From: Wuchereria bancrofti
Taxonomy: Eukaryota > Nematoda > Chromadorea > Rhabditida > Onchocercidae
Reading direction: 5' to 3'
DNA: 64,000 nucleotides
NCBI GenBank assembly: GCA_005281725.1
Contig: SSBO01000004.1
Coordinates: 1,736,001-1,800,000 of the forward strand
A program made the position numbers and the translations under genes. Below, piece by piece: positions 47,701 to 60,239 of the stretch (its first letter is position 1; every line of letters begins with the position of its first letter). The notes under the pieces were generated by a model, which was not told where the DNA came from, ran no database searches, and worked only from the letters and a program-made list of their open reading frames with translations.

Positions 47701-49495
47701 AGGCTGACTCTAAAACTTGTGCTGATGATGACATGCGTAACAACGACACGCAGTGACCTCGGAACGCATCAAATATTATTTGACGTTGTATCACAGATCT
47801 AAATCAAAGCATTTGAATACTGAATATGAATTAATTTTATAAGTTCGCATGTGCTTCTTTCACTGTTGTAATACACTGAAATATTACAAGGGAAATTATA
47901 TGCTGGATTTCCTGATTTCCGTCAATGATACATAAGTAAAAGAACCAGAAGTAGGAAAGGTCAGGTAGATATACGCTTCCAAAAACTGTTCAGGAGTTAC
48001 CGATTCACTATTCACTTCGAGCTATTTGAAGTTACTGTGAAACTATTTGAATAAAGGTTTGAGAAAGTTGAATGGAAAAAAGTCTTAGTTAACTAAAATT
48101 ACAATTCCTGAAATGCATAAAATTTCAAACTTTTGCAAAGGCATAAAATTTAAGTTTTCGCTTGAAATGAATAGAGCTTATAAGCAATTACCTTAAGTAA
48201 CTAACTCTTTTTATTTTCATTGTTAGCATGGTAAATTTGACAAAAATAGGAATTTACTGAAAACATACCCATGTTTGAGCATTTTAATGACGAAAAAACG
48301 AGCATATTTTGACTTAGTCATGCTGATGATCTCTGATACAAGTTCTTCAAAAAGAGCATTCCGTACATCGCTCCCTCCATTTTTTACCATGCTCTCTACA
48401 ATTCGGCATGCATCGTGCGCGAATATTAATTCTTTCACCTTTCCCTTCACTATTCCATAAATATCAGTGGCCAACTTCTTCCGTTCAGTCTCACTCGTTT
48501 TTCCACTACAATAACATTTTTGATAATTCAAATAAAACAGAAATTCAAATAAAATTCAAAATAAACTGAAAACAATTGATTTTCTGAAAGAAATAGTATC
48601 AAAAAGCAATAAATCAGAAAAGAAGACTACCAGCGCAATTTCTCCCACAGATGTTTGCACTGAAGTACAAGGTCGAAATGTGGTTTATGCTTCCGTCGTA
48701 ACTCTCGAATATACACTTTGCGCTCTTTCTTTGGCATATTCAACAACTTTTGTTTTATTTTCCGCGTCACCTAAATACAGTAAGGTATAATTTCAAGTAC
48801 TTTCTATTTAAATAACCATATAACGCTATGAGAAAAAGAAAATCGCTCAGTATGCTCAAGAAATGTAAAGAAGAGGTTTTCCTGCGCAGTACTGTAACTG
48901 AGTAAATATTCACGAACCTGCAACTTTCTCCTTTCATTGGCTAGACGAATTTTTCCACAACTTATTTTCTGTAATTGTCTTTTTCTCGATTTCTTTGTCT
49001 CCTCTCCTTCCGAATTTGGTACAGCAAGTTTCGTTACTGAATTCATGGAAGTCTCCAACTTGAATTCTCTTTTTTTTATGACTTCATTGCAAATCTCTTC
49101 CACTCCAGTTTCCTTTTTCATAATGATGCTTCTACCAGGGCTAGCTGTTGATGGCGTGACCTGAAATGTGCAAATCCCACCAGCCCACCTGAATCACGAA
49201 GACTTTTGTGATGCTTCGCTATTCGAATACAGCCACAAACTTTTTAGAACTCCTTACCAATCACTGCGGAGATAATTCATATAACAAAGCATACGAGGTA
49301 GCTGCCATTGTCATACAACAGGACTAAATTTCAAGTAATCCCACTCACTGCTAGCTTCATCCTTCTATCAAATACTTTCATCTTTTCCAAATCGGCAGCA
49401 AAAGATACTCGCTTCTTTTTTGCTTCCGGCGGATTCGTACTATCCTTTCCACTTTTTTTATGAGTAAACTCTTTTTTTTGCTGTTTACTTTCCAT
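44776..49495 (-). CDS. PUM3: Pumilio homolog 3 (PUM3 / Puf-A, C. elegans PUF-12-like)
   Basis: Minus-strand exons: 49495-49349, 49160-48918, 48770-48631, 48505-48269, 47798-47624, 47246-47137, 46990-46879, 46656-46585, 46513-46352, 46151-46029, 45856-45694, 45419-45148 and 44928-44776. All phases agree and give 702 aa. The N-terminus is Lys-rich (MESKQQKKEF, KKKRVSFAADLEKMKVFD), fitting nuclear import. From about residue 175 the Puf-A helical repeats are clear: GIVKGKVKELIFAHDACRIV, MTKSKYARFFVIKMLKHG, AYNDYANAQQRYNIIIEFYG, VHTNDGVRIAMKCLW and NYGVKIMHHLIHPRDP, ending EHPQAHFVISKLLKSD. Puf-A proteins wrap nucleic acid non-specifically in an L shape and work in nucleolar pre-rRNA processing (yeast Puf6). 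The ATG directly follows TGTATTGCAG, a likely trans-splice acceptor. Confidence 0.94.
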
Positions 49496-50184
49496 CTGCA
49501 ATACACTAAAGTAAGAGAATTTCATATGATCGCTTAATGCTTAACATATGAAGCAGAGCAAGAAATAAATAAATTGAAGAGCTACCTGTCTATTAGCCCT
49601 GATCCAAGACTTTCTTGCAACATGCCTGGTACTATTAAATATTGATTCCTTCTCGTACTTATTCCCTTTCTCCTTCTTCATCTTCATTTACCTGTTGCCC
49701 TGTAAAGTCAACAGCTATAATCATACCTCTCGGCCTGACCTTCCTACACCAACTCCATCATCCCACCACCCACAGATGCCATCGGCTTGATACGGTTTTG
49801 CTCCCAATCAAATCACATTGCATCACTAAACTTAGTTGGTAATGAAAATACTTATCCCACTATTGGTTTATATGTAACGGGGGATTTCACAAACAGTGAA
49901 AGTGGGGACTGTAACGTTTATCGGTGGTACGAAATAGACTTCATGCAGGTTTAAGGTTTAAAAGTTCTGCTTTAAAACATGTCTTTAAAATATTCAGTTT
50001 CATTTTAATCTTATTTGATCCTCAACAACTTAGTTTGGTTTATCTCGAGTTCAATTTAATTAAAATTTAAAACGATTTTATTGAATCTTTCTCACCTTTT
50101 ATAATTATTCGTGGTCAAACTCTATGTGTACCTCCTTCCCTGAATTTCTTCTCGATCCTATCTAATGTGTTTTCTGATTTCAGT
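49496..50184. promoter_or_regulatory. Divergent promoter region between PUM3 and SLC35F6-like genes
   Basis: These 689 bases separate two genes transcribed away from each other, so both promoters should lie here. A CT/CCA-rich part spans about 49650-49800 (for example CATCATCCCACCACCCACAG). TTTCAG lies at 50179-50184, just before the SLC35F6-like ATG, and TTGCAG lies just before the PUM3 ATG on the other strand. Both look like trans-splice acceptors. Confidence 0.5.
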
Positions 50185-53100
50185 ATGGTGGATGCTGATA
50201 AGAGTCACGGATTAAAACCGCTATTGCTTGGCCTGACAATGCTAGTTACGGGATCAGCTAATACTATCGCAGCAAAGTAAGTATCGTTACAGATTTTATA
50301 AGTCTAGAATTTAATTTCAAAAAGTCATTGCTTTTCAAAATTTCACTGAGGTTTTGTCCCATCTATAATATAATCAAATAATTGAGGTGTTATGTATCTT
50401 TTCATATTTCGACATGCTGTGGTGTACATTCTTTTTTTGAAAAATTTTCATTCCCTTCTCTCTTTTCTTGTATAATTCTGTGGATAAATGTTAACTAAAT
50501 TAATTGGTTAGATCGCTCAAAGTATGATGATGATGGTAAGTAGGCCAATTTCCCTTTGCAGATGGGCTGATAGCATGAAGGCGGATAACAGACATTTCAA
50601 CCATCCATTTGTCCAGGTACATTCCTAAACTTTAAAGTTTAGAATTGTGTTATAAACTTGGTTAACTTGGTGAATAACTTTTCCAGCTTTGCTAATAGGA
50701 AACCAAATTAACTGAATAAACATATTTGCTTCCATCAGTTAGGTATAATAATTTTGCATTATTATTCCGAATTCTTATTTTCGAAAGGATTTGATAAAAT
50801 TTTTTAGAATAAAAGTATGTTATAACATTGTTTATGTACTATATCTTTTAAATTTAGGATAGGCTTCCATGATGTAATTTGTTCTTCGTTAAAATCGTCA
50901 TTGCTGAAATAACTAGCGCTAAAAATATTTTGTTATAATGCATAAGAAGTTTAATAAATATTTGTCTTCAGGCAATCTGCATGTTTATCGGTGAACTGTC
51001 ATGCTTGTTTGTCTATATCATTGCACGTTATATTCAAAATCATCGCGATCAAACATCATCATATACTGATGAAGGCAGTGAAAGCGGTATACCCACTCAT
51101 ATTTCAGAAAAAAATCCTTCGAAACTTAATCCTTATGTGTTCATCGTACCAGCATTTTGTGATGTTCTTGCGACCTCGATAATGTATATTAGCTTAAACC
51201 TTACGCAGGTTTCATCATTCCAGATGTTAAGAGGTTAGTTCCTCAGTATTGTCTTGTTTCTCCCCCTCCCCAAGACTTTTTTTTTCAAATATGTTTACCT
51301 TTCATAATTTATTTATTTTATCCGAAAGACCACGAAACTGGTTTTCTATGATACTTGGTTTGACGGTTTATTATTTCTTGCTTTTGTCACTTTAACCAAA
51401 TTACAGCATATTTATTTAAATTAAATCTTTTTTATTTCAGGCGCTGTGATAATATTCACTGGTCTTTTTTCGGTTGCCTTTTTAAAATCATATCTACAAG
51501 GTTTCCGTTGGTTAGGTATGGGCCTTATTACTGTTGGTCTTGTTATTGTCGGAATGAGCGATATTTTTGATGAAAACTCTAAACGTGATATCAGTGGGAT
51601 TATTACAGGTTTGTTCATTATACTGGGAAGAAAAGATTGGCGGATAAACTGATAAAAGCTACTATGGAAAGCAGAAGAGGTAGAAGAAAACCTGAAAATA
51701 GTGCAAGGGAATTAAGGCTGCAAGTGTTGGACTTGAATTTATACTTCTTTGCTTTTCATTATACGCTGAATTTACCCCATGGTCGTGTTTGCGGTACATC
51801 CACCCAGAAAGAATTTCATCAGAATGGGAAAAGTATGTAAATAAGCAGGCAAGGTAGGCAAAAAAATCGGCAGAGACGAAGGCATCCAAATCGGACATCA
51901 AAAAGGCAAAGCAGAGGGCAAAAAACAGGCTAAAATAGCTGTGGCTAAAAACTCACTTAAGGCTGGTGCCTCCATGCCAAAAAATGATTGATATATATCA
52001 AAAGAGAATTGCTGGAATGGTTAGCTCCTCAACAGGACCATTGAAAATCAAATGAGACAACTTCCTACCTAGTCCTGTTGGAATTGCAGCTCTATTCATT
52101 GCAGCTATATATTTTGCTGTACAGGCCTGTTTTCTGAGCTAAAAGAACAAAACAAAGTTGACTTTCCATTACTTTTTGGTTTATCATCATCTTCAAATTC
52201 GTCATAGATTTTGTCTTTCAGCATGGGAAACCTTATCTCAGTTAGCTATAATGGCTAAATTTCATGGATAAATGGAATTACTAAGTTCCTTTTTATTGTA
52301 AGCCTAAATTCGTAAATCACGTCATTAAAAAAAGACCGGACTTGATGTTGAATGAAATCTTGTTTTAAATGCAGGTTGCACCCTGTTTAAAATCTCTGCT
52401 TAAAAAGGATTGACGTATAGGTTTTCTTACAATCTTTTTGACTATACATTTTCAGGCGATTTGTTGATCATTATTGCTCAAATTATAGTGGCAATTCAGA
52501 TGGTTGTTGAACAAAAAATCATCACTGAATTCAATGCACCACCTTTACTTATTGTTGGTTTGGAAGGTTTGTCATTTGGTTTCTGATTTTTGTATGAAAT
52601 TTTTACATTATGTATTTCCGATTTTTAGACTGTGTTAATTGGATCTGAAATTACATATGTATAACTAATCAAATACATAGTTCTTTTTGTTGCCTAACGA
52701 TTTGCTAAACTGATTGTTATAGGTTTCTTCGGCCTAGCAATTCTGACATTTTTATTGTTTCCAATGTATTACATAAAAGTGCCGTCCATTTTTTCAACAA
52801 ATCCATATCATCGACTAGAGGATGTATTCGATGCATTTAGAGAAGTAAAAAGTAATCCATTGATTGGATATGCACTGCTGCTTACTGTAATTAGGTTGGT
52901 TACAGTAATTATTCTATTTGGTTTCTGAAGATTACTTGACCAAGGAATTATTGGATTATTCGATTGCTGGAAGCGTTTTTTTTTTCAAAAGTAGACATAA
53001 ATAGGGTACTTCTATTGTTATTTTAATTAATCTCTTATCACTCTTCTCCATTAGCACACCTGATGTGTGCTTCTTATCACCGAAGTTTTTGATTTCACTA

Positions 53101-53944
53101 ATGAATATTTTTCATTGAAATTAAAACGGAAACCAATGATCATTACAGAAAAATCATCCGTTTTTAGATTTTTGGCAAATCCGTTGATTAAATTTTTATT
53201 TTCGCTCCCATCTTTCTAGCCTTTACCCCTTGATAAGTTGTTTGTTTACATTTTAATTGTTTTTACCTGTATCTGCTTTATTTGTTGACAGTTTCTTCTA
53301 GCACTGCATTTTTCAATTTTGCTGGTATTTCTATCACCGAACAACTGTCAGCGACTACAAGAATGGTACTTGACAGCGTCCGAATTCTTTTAGTTTGGCT
53401 GGTGTCATTTCCACTTTTTGGCGAACATTTCATCCCCATGCAAGTATATAGATTATGCCATAATGTTTTTTCTATATTAATTTCATTAGAAGCATTAATA
53501 TGTTATCTCCTCTATTTATCTTATTTTTGCAGCTACTTGGGTTTGCCGTGCTAATTTTTGGAATGTTTATTTATAATGATATCTTTTTTGGACCTTATTT
53601 GCGCCAGAAAGTAAGCTTTGTTTCTGGTTTAAAAAGTTTAATTTTAAAAAAACAAAAAATGTGTTCATTTAGATTCGTTTGTCGAAGTTATATTTAATCT
53701 ATCGAATTTTTATTTCCATAACTCTTTTATTTAACTTCTTTATCCACATTCTGTTGATTCCTTCATAAATTCTCAATTTAAGAAAAAGTGCTGAATTATG
53801 AACTTTTTTATTTCTGAACATTTTTTTTAGATATTGCCTCTTGTTAGGAATAATCAGTTGGCTGGTTGCTGTATATCATTTTGGGGAGTCGAATTGGTTA
53901 CTGCTGATTGCAATGCACTAATTGAAGATAGTAATGAACAATGA
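50185..53944 (+). CDS. SLC35F6-like (C2orf18/TANGO9) drug/metabolite-type membrane transporter
   Basis: Exons are 50185-50276, 50562-50616, 50972-51233, 51441-51608, 52456-52566, 52723-52894, 53302-53443, 53533-53610 and 53831-53944, giving 348 aa in consistent phase. The family is a ten-helix membrane protein in lysosome or mitochondrial membranes; human SLC35F6 binds the ADP/ATP translocase ANT2. Diagnostic stretches are GSANTIAAKWAD, HPFVQAICMFIGE, QMLRGAVIIFTGLF, GDLLIIIAQIIVAIQMV, and FFNFAGISITEQLSATTRMV followed by LDSVR, the most conserved block. The C-terminus is short and hydrophilic. Exon 7 uses the acceptor TTCTTCTAG, because the nearer GACAG would break the frame. The 847-base intron 4 carries a decayed coding-like insert. 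The substrate is not known. Confidence 0.92.
51640..52150 (+). pseudogene. Decayed coding-like insert in an SLC35F6-like intron
   Basis: Intron 4 contains protein-like sequence interrupted by stops. First comes a hydrophobic stretch (FILLCFSLYAEFTPWS), then RYIHPERISSEWEKYVNKQA, a stop, and AKKSAETKASKSDIKKAKQR. Later another frame gives KIAVAKNSLKAGASMPKN and then PVGIAALFIAAIYFAVQA. The layout of a membrane segment, a Lys/Ala-rich coiled region and another membrane segment suggests a retroposed small membrane protein that has since decayed. I do not recognise the parent. The alternative is chance reading of a GC-richer patch. Antisense ORFs here are shadows. Confidence 0.4.
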
Positions 53945-56722
53945 AGTGTTGCTTTTATCATCTTTTAAAATAATTTATCAGATGTTCAAAAGTATTTTGA
54001 ATTTGAAGACTTCAAATGAAAAAAAAGGCTCAGGTTACGTTCTTTTCTTAGTTTTTATAATTTTCGAAATCTTTTTCTATTCGTATAACGCAATAATTTT
54101 TTTCAGCTGCTTTGTAGAAGACATTATATTATGTTTTTTAAAAAATTATGTTTTTTCTTTGTATTAAATTTTCCTTTTGCATTCATTGTATCATTTTTGT
54201 TATTCTCGTATAATTTACTATCACAAATGGCTGTAACAGTCTGTTATTTATTGTTCGCCAGTACCATTCATTTTTTGCCCTAGTTTTTATCCAGTCGTTA
54301 GTTTGGGAATATTCTAATTTATCAGAAGTTAGAATTCGTTTTTAGTTCAACAAGTCGTAGAATTTATTTAAACAAAAATTTTTATCCATTATTTGTATTT
54401 GAAAATCGAGTCTTCTCTAGATGAGTTTTGCACATGTAGCGATTATATTGTATAAACAGTTCAACCAGCAACATTCATAACTTCTTAGTTATGGCAAAAT
54501 ATTACACATTTCAATTCTTCCTTCACTCGTCAGTCGTCATAAAGTTAATATCATCAAATTATTTTGTAAAATTGTGCACTTCAATGTCTATTGTTACATT
54601 TCAAGAGTGCTGATATATTTATTATATCCGAAGAAAAGCTTTTTCAGACGTGGTGTTTGATTCCGGTATTAGTATGGTTCTTTATCACTACTTCCTTCTG
54701 TATAACTGTGAATCATTGTTTAGTTTAGTTTAGGATTTTGCATATTTCTGCATAACAACTTGATCTGACAGATTATTCCTTACTAGCAATAATTCAGTTT
54801 GTTAAACTACTGCTGAACAAGGGAACCATCTTTGATGGTTGAAAATCCATGTAATAAATGAAATATTGGTCCTACAAAGCTCTGTACTTGATGAAAATAA
54901 TTTTTTTTTTATATTTTTTCGTGACTTTTATACTTTTCTTTAACACTTCTTTGCAGTTGTTAACCGGAAGTTACGAATTTACCTTTTTGAATGAGAGTCG
55001 TGATTTTGTGCCCTGCAGGAGAAGTTTAAAAGAGTTTTGTGAGCTGTGATTTTCACATTTTGACTTTCATTCGTTTATGTTTTTCAGTTTAAGTTGTTTT
55101 GTGATGTTAAAAATGTGGGGAACGTGTTTTATGATCATTCTAATTCTGATTTCCTTCGAGATGCGTTTTTGTCGACGGATTTCTGAAAGAAAAAAAAACC
55201 GTGACTTCCTGAGTAACTGTTAGGGAGTGTCCTTTTTGATAGTTGATATATTTGAATAATCTAAAATCTCTTAAGCTATATGTGTATGTTGATCCAACAA
55301 TTTGCCAACCCATCATCAAATGAAGTATTTTAAAAGACTGATGTAGAGGTGATGATCAACAGGCTTGATGCCTGGTGTAGAGTAATTGTTGTAAAAAATA
55401 AATCTGCTATTCATCATCGTATTTTACTACTATACAAAATCTACCACCAAATATTTATACGAGTTCAATGCGAAATACGTTTTGGTAATCTTCAGCAGAG
55501 CATAGCAAAATCGTCTCATAGCTGTAATAAGAAATTGCTAAACAAGATGGCGGACAAGCGTTCCGTGAAACGTATGTTGGATGTTTTGCATCTAGAAATC
55601 AATATTTACTCAACTTTACTTCTAGTTTACTAATTGCATCTGTCTTATGAGTTCTAAATTTACGTAAGATTTACTGCTACATTAATGACATACCGAAGAG
55701 AATTACTATCTAAATTATTTTTTTAACATTTTCAAGTGTTATGTATTCTAAATATTCCAGAATTCTTTTTTTGCACTGCATTTCTTATATTCGTTGGTAA
55801 TTCTTTTAGTATTGCATTCTTTAATTCTGTGGATATATTATGAAATGCATAATTAAGTGATGGTAACAGTATGCGCACCATAATAAGTATGAATCGATGT
55901 AATGTCGTCACATATCGGAATAGCTGTTCATCGGCATTTCTATTCATAGCTATAATTTTATCTTTAAGATTGTAGTATTGACATATTCGAACTTTTGAAG
56001 TTATTGATACTGCTATTCTATACTGCTATTCCAGCACTTCCAGAATTCCGCAGACATCTAGTTAAATTGCTAATAAAAATATTGAGCGAAAATTAGATTG
56101 TTTAGGAATCATTTTTTAATCTTACTAGCAAATATTTTTTTTATATGTTTTTTTTAATATTACTAGCACAATGAGTGTATTAATGCCATTTTTTCACAAG
56201 TTTTTATTCAGTCTGAAATAGTATATTAATATAATAGAGTAAACAGAGAATCTTTTTTCGCAATGTTATTGATGGATGGGTAATAGTTTATATTATTTAG
56301 TGATGAGTGTTATTTATTGTATTCAGTGTAATAATATGTCAGCATAAAGAGATAACCATTAGTGACTCAGCGGAATCTGATATATTTTAAGTTATAAGAA
56401 ATCATGCAAGTATTTATGCAGTTTGGGCAGAACAGTATATTTTATTATTTAATTTAATTAACACAGAACAAGTCTTGAACGCATTTTAAATGAATGAAGC
56501 TGATTTTTTAGTTTATGGGGAAGTAAGATCTGACTTCATATCCAAACACTATGTGATGGGATTGTTAAGGGTTGTGGATTGTTAATTCCTACAATACTTA
56601 CTGAATGATCGTTCTGGGATTTCTCCTAGTTATCACAACGTTTAGTTTTCAATTTTAGGGATTTTGTCTTATATATAAGTCTTCACATTTTCAAAAATCT
56701 GTTTCAGTTGTAAAAAGGCCCG
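53945..56722. other. Intergenic region upstream of RARS2
   Basis: I see no supported gene in 2.8 kb. ORFs of 60-95 codons on both strands are Phe/Ile-rich or lack splice context. The frame beginning ATGGCGGACAAGCGT at 55550 looks gene-like for about 10 codons but cannot be joined to RARS2. Confidence 0.45.
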
Positions 56723-59700
56723 ATGTTGCATGTGGTTGACTCATCGATGAAAAGATTTGTGTATGAGATGTGGCGAGAGGAGAATCTGCCCGCAACGTTA
56801 CTGCAAAAATTGGTCAAGAATAGGAAATCTGTTGTCATTGATTACTCTTCTCCAAATATTGCCAAACAATTTCATGTTGGCAATTTCAGGTTATTTCTGG
56901 AATTTTTTTAGAAGAGCATTTTGGATACTCCTATTTGTCCTCAGTTTTACCAATATTTTTTATATGAATGCTTAACATTTTGCAACTAATGTATAATATA
57001 ATAGTAAAGACGGGTCCCTATAACTACTTTATTGTCTGTGGAAAATGTGGAAAATTTGGCTAAAAACCTACTTTTGATTGTTAATATGATGAACGTTATA
57101 GCATGGTAAGTTTTCAACTTTATTACTTTCTCAGTTAGCTAATATGGAGGAAAAGATTAATGTGCAAAGCATACTTGCAAATTGGCATCAGTTGAAAAAC
57201 AAATACTAACTATAACTTGCTAACTTCATTGCTTACTAACGGCTGCGATTTGTATGTGTGCTTTTCATTAACAATATTGAAAAATTTTGCTTAGGTATTA
57301 CTTCTCCAAATATTTTTATTTTTACTTACAGATCCACTGTTATTGGACGCTATATCGATACAATAAATAGAGCTGCTGGCAATAAAGTTATATCTCTCAA
57401 CTACATCGGTGATTGGGGGTTGCAGTTTGCACTGATTGCTGCTCACTGGCCTGTAATGAAACCCTCCCAAGAGGCATATTTATTTCTCCCCATCCATTTT
57501 TTATTTTGTTCGTTATACAAATAGACCAGAAAGGCTTTTTCAGGAATGGTCTACGTGGAACACTGTACAAAAGTTTACTCTTTTGGCTAAATGCTACGTT
57601 GAAGCGAACAAATTAGCTGAACATTCCAGCAGTTTTCTACAAAGAGCTTACAATATCCTTGCCAGCATGGAAAACTCTTTGTTAACCGCTGGCACTAATG
57701 ATCATTTATCGTTCTGGCAAAATGCAAGGCAGTTATCTCATGAGCAGTTGCATCATTTTTATAGGTATAGCAAGGTTATTTGTAATGTGGATTGCATCTA
57801 AAATTCTTAACAGAGATGTTACATGATTTAATGTCTTCACCAGTTCCACCTTTTTCGATGACTGTCTTCTGACTGACTTTCTGTGAAAAAAAAAAAAATA
57901 TAATCTTATAATCTCTGGAAAATATAATCTTCCATCCGTAGGCTATGCACCATTTGGTCTCCAGTACCTTTGTACAGCCTCTTTATTTATTAAGCTAGTT
58001 AATCATTGTGTGACAAAGTTGAGTATTGCTGCATTAACAGTTTAAATTATCAACATTCGACACCGAAACTGGAATATAGTTTACAAATTTCTTTTTTTGT
58101 TAGTTTAGAATCTTATGAAGTGTGGAAAGTTTCTAATTCAAATATTACGAATAAAAAAGTTTCAGACGTATGAACTTATCAATGGATGTGGAATATTTCG
58201 AGTCTGACTTTGTCGTTTCTGCTCATCAGTTAATTGATCGTATGTTACGAGAAGGGCAAGCAGAAAACGGTAGTGGTGGTGCTGTTACGGTCATATGCAA
58301 AGAACTGAATAGGCCTATTGTTATCAGAAGATCCAATAACACGACTCTTTATTTGTCGAGGTCAGCACTCCTAATTTTCTTTTTATGCAAACTCCCATTA
58401 GTGATAAACTGAAATTAGTAATCAAATTTTGCATAAATTTACAAGCAGTTTATTTCACTATGGACACGCAAATTTTGGCATAATTTTTGACTGCCAATCT
58501 CAAAAGTTCAGGGATTTAGCATCGGTTTTATTACGGGAGCAGTTGTATGCAGCGGATAAGTATTTGTATGTGGTTGATCATGCACAACGACAACATTTTA
58601 CCAATTTGAAGTGTCTTCTGAATGCCATTGGACGAAATGATATTAGTGATAAAATATATCATGTCTCATTTGGACGCGTAAAAGGTCTTTCTACCAGGTG
58701 CTGCCACTCATACATTGGCATTTAAAACTTTTATGAACGGAATCTGTAAATTTGTATAAAAAATTTAGATTTCTCATTTTCATAGATTTTTATAGGCTGG
58801 GAGAAGTTGAATTGGTAAGTAAAATATTAGATCATGGTTTGGAACTTGCGAAATCCTTCATCACCAAATCTAGAACGATGAAAATTAGCCAGAATGAAAT
58901 TCCTCGTAAGTTCACCTTTAGCCTTGATGTTTTAGCATTCTTGATGTTACAATTATACAGCAGTTGAATGTTTATTATTTAACAAACTAATATGCCTACT
59001 GAAACGTATTGAATATTTAGGGAAATAGCATTTGACATACGTGTTTTTTTAAGAAGTCGCAGCCAATTTGTCACTTGGAACAATGATAGTGAATGATCTC
59101 AAAAGGACACGATCCACCAACTACTCGTTTTCATTCGATAAGGCGTTTCAAATGAATCAAAATAATGCGCTTCTTCTACAGGCATAGTTTCTTTTACAAT
59201 CTTTACCTAACTAGTTTTATCTCCGTACTTTCATTTCTTACTTTCAGTGTATTACTGAGTATCTTTTGATATAAACTTTTTCAATAAACACTCTTTTAAA
59301 CACCGCTAATACCAAGAGAATTATAATTCTTTTCATATTAGTTGCGTTTAAAAGGTTCATAAATGATTCTCTTGAATTAGCAATGTTTAAAAACATACAT
59401 GTTTAAAAAAAACTTAAAGAAAAAATTGTCTCAAATCTGGAGACCAAGTGTTGGAGGCTTATTCTTTTACAGTTGTAATTTGCAAAATGTTGATTCCAGA
59501 CGAAACACAGCCGACTAATCTCAATCGAGGAACGGAATCATGGCTTGAAGCAGAGTCTAATGGAGGGATTTGAGGGGAATTTCGAGTCGAATGAGGCGAG
59601 TTGGCGTCTTTTGAAACAATTTAAAGCATTTCCTGATATCCTATATGCTAGCTACCAAGAAATGGAACCCTGTCGATTAACCGTGTATCTATTGCAACTG

Positions 59701-59853
59701 GCAAATGTAGTAGGCTTCGCTTCCTCCATCCTTCGAATATCAAACGAACCACTAGACATAGCAATACCAAGACTTTTGCTATTATCAACTGCACGGAAAA
59801 TTCTGGACAGTGGGATGCGTCTGCTAGGAATAGAACCATTGAAGAAAATGTGA
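56723..59853 (+). CDS. RARS2: Arginyl-tRNA synthetase, mitochondrial type (RARS2)
   Basis: Class I synthetase charging mitochondrial tRNA-Arg. Exons are 56723-56889, 57332-57473 (or 57452), 57544-57764, 58166-58360, 58512-58697, 58796-58905, 59054-59181 and 59500-59853, giving about 500 aa. The catalytic region starts [20 protein letters not shown], the ArgRS HIGH motif with Asn in the fourth position. It continues [16 protein letters not shown], then [19 protein letters not shown] and [10 protein letters not shown], the last being the KMSK-equivalent loop. The anticodon-binding domain has [18 protein letters not shown] and ends [14 protein letters not shown], as in human RARS2. The protein is shorter than human RARS2 because the N-terminal add-on domain seems reduced or absent. 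TTTCAG lies 14 bases before the ATG with an in-frame stop between them, suggesting trans-splicing. Two introns appear to use GC donors. Confidence 0.92.
59182..59499 (+). other. GC-AG intron in RARS2
   Basis: The conserved [18 protein letters not shown] junction is phase 0 and needs the donor CTACAG|GCATAG with the acceptor ATTCCAG at 59499. No GT near the exon end maintains the frame. Confidence 0.8.
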
Positions 59854-60239
59854 TTAATATATATATATATATATACAGACTCCTGTTATCATCATGAAGT
59901 CTCTTCTCATTTCTTTTCATGGGCATAAATCCTTAAAATGAGAGTTTTAATAGAATACCATATTATGCGCAAACAGGATAGCATGAATGAAAACTTCAAT
60001 TAATATCGGTTCGAGTTCACAACTTAAGAAATTTTCAAAACATTTCTGTACTGAGACATAGCACTATCTGAACACTTACAACATTGTAAAAGAATTTTGA
60101 AGCTTTGATTTTCAAAATCATTTTTAACAATAGAAATCATTCCTCTTCACTCTCTTATGCATTCCATTTTTTAAATCTATATTTTATTTAACAAAACAGT
60201 AATGGATTTAAAAACGTTTCCAAAATGTATATCAAACAG
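59854..60239. other. Convergent intergenic region between RARS2 and PRKCSH
   Basis: A (TA)n run at about 59857-59874 directly follows RARS2. TTTATT at 60183-60188 reads AATAAA on the minus strand about 52 bases past the PRKCSH stop and is its probable poly(A) signal. No other gene is seen. Confidence 0.5.

Noticed and set aside
55550..55633. ATGGCGGACAAGCGT start as a first RARS2 exon
   Set aside because: It shows no match to the RARS2 N-terminus. The 56723 exon has an in-frame TAA just after its acceptor, which rules out an in-frame join.
59648..59926. 92-codon minus-strand ORF
   Set aside because: It is a shadow of the last RARS2 exon and includes a translated TA microsatellite.
59990..60040. 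GGTTCGAGTTC, which resembles a tRNA B box
   Set aside because: No A box, acceptor stem or cloverleaf could be built around it.
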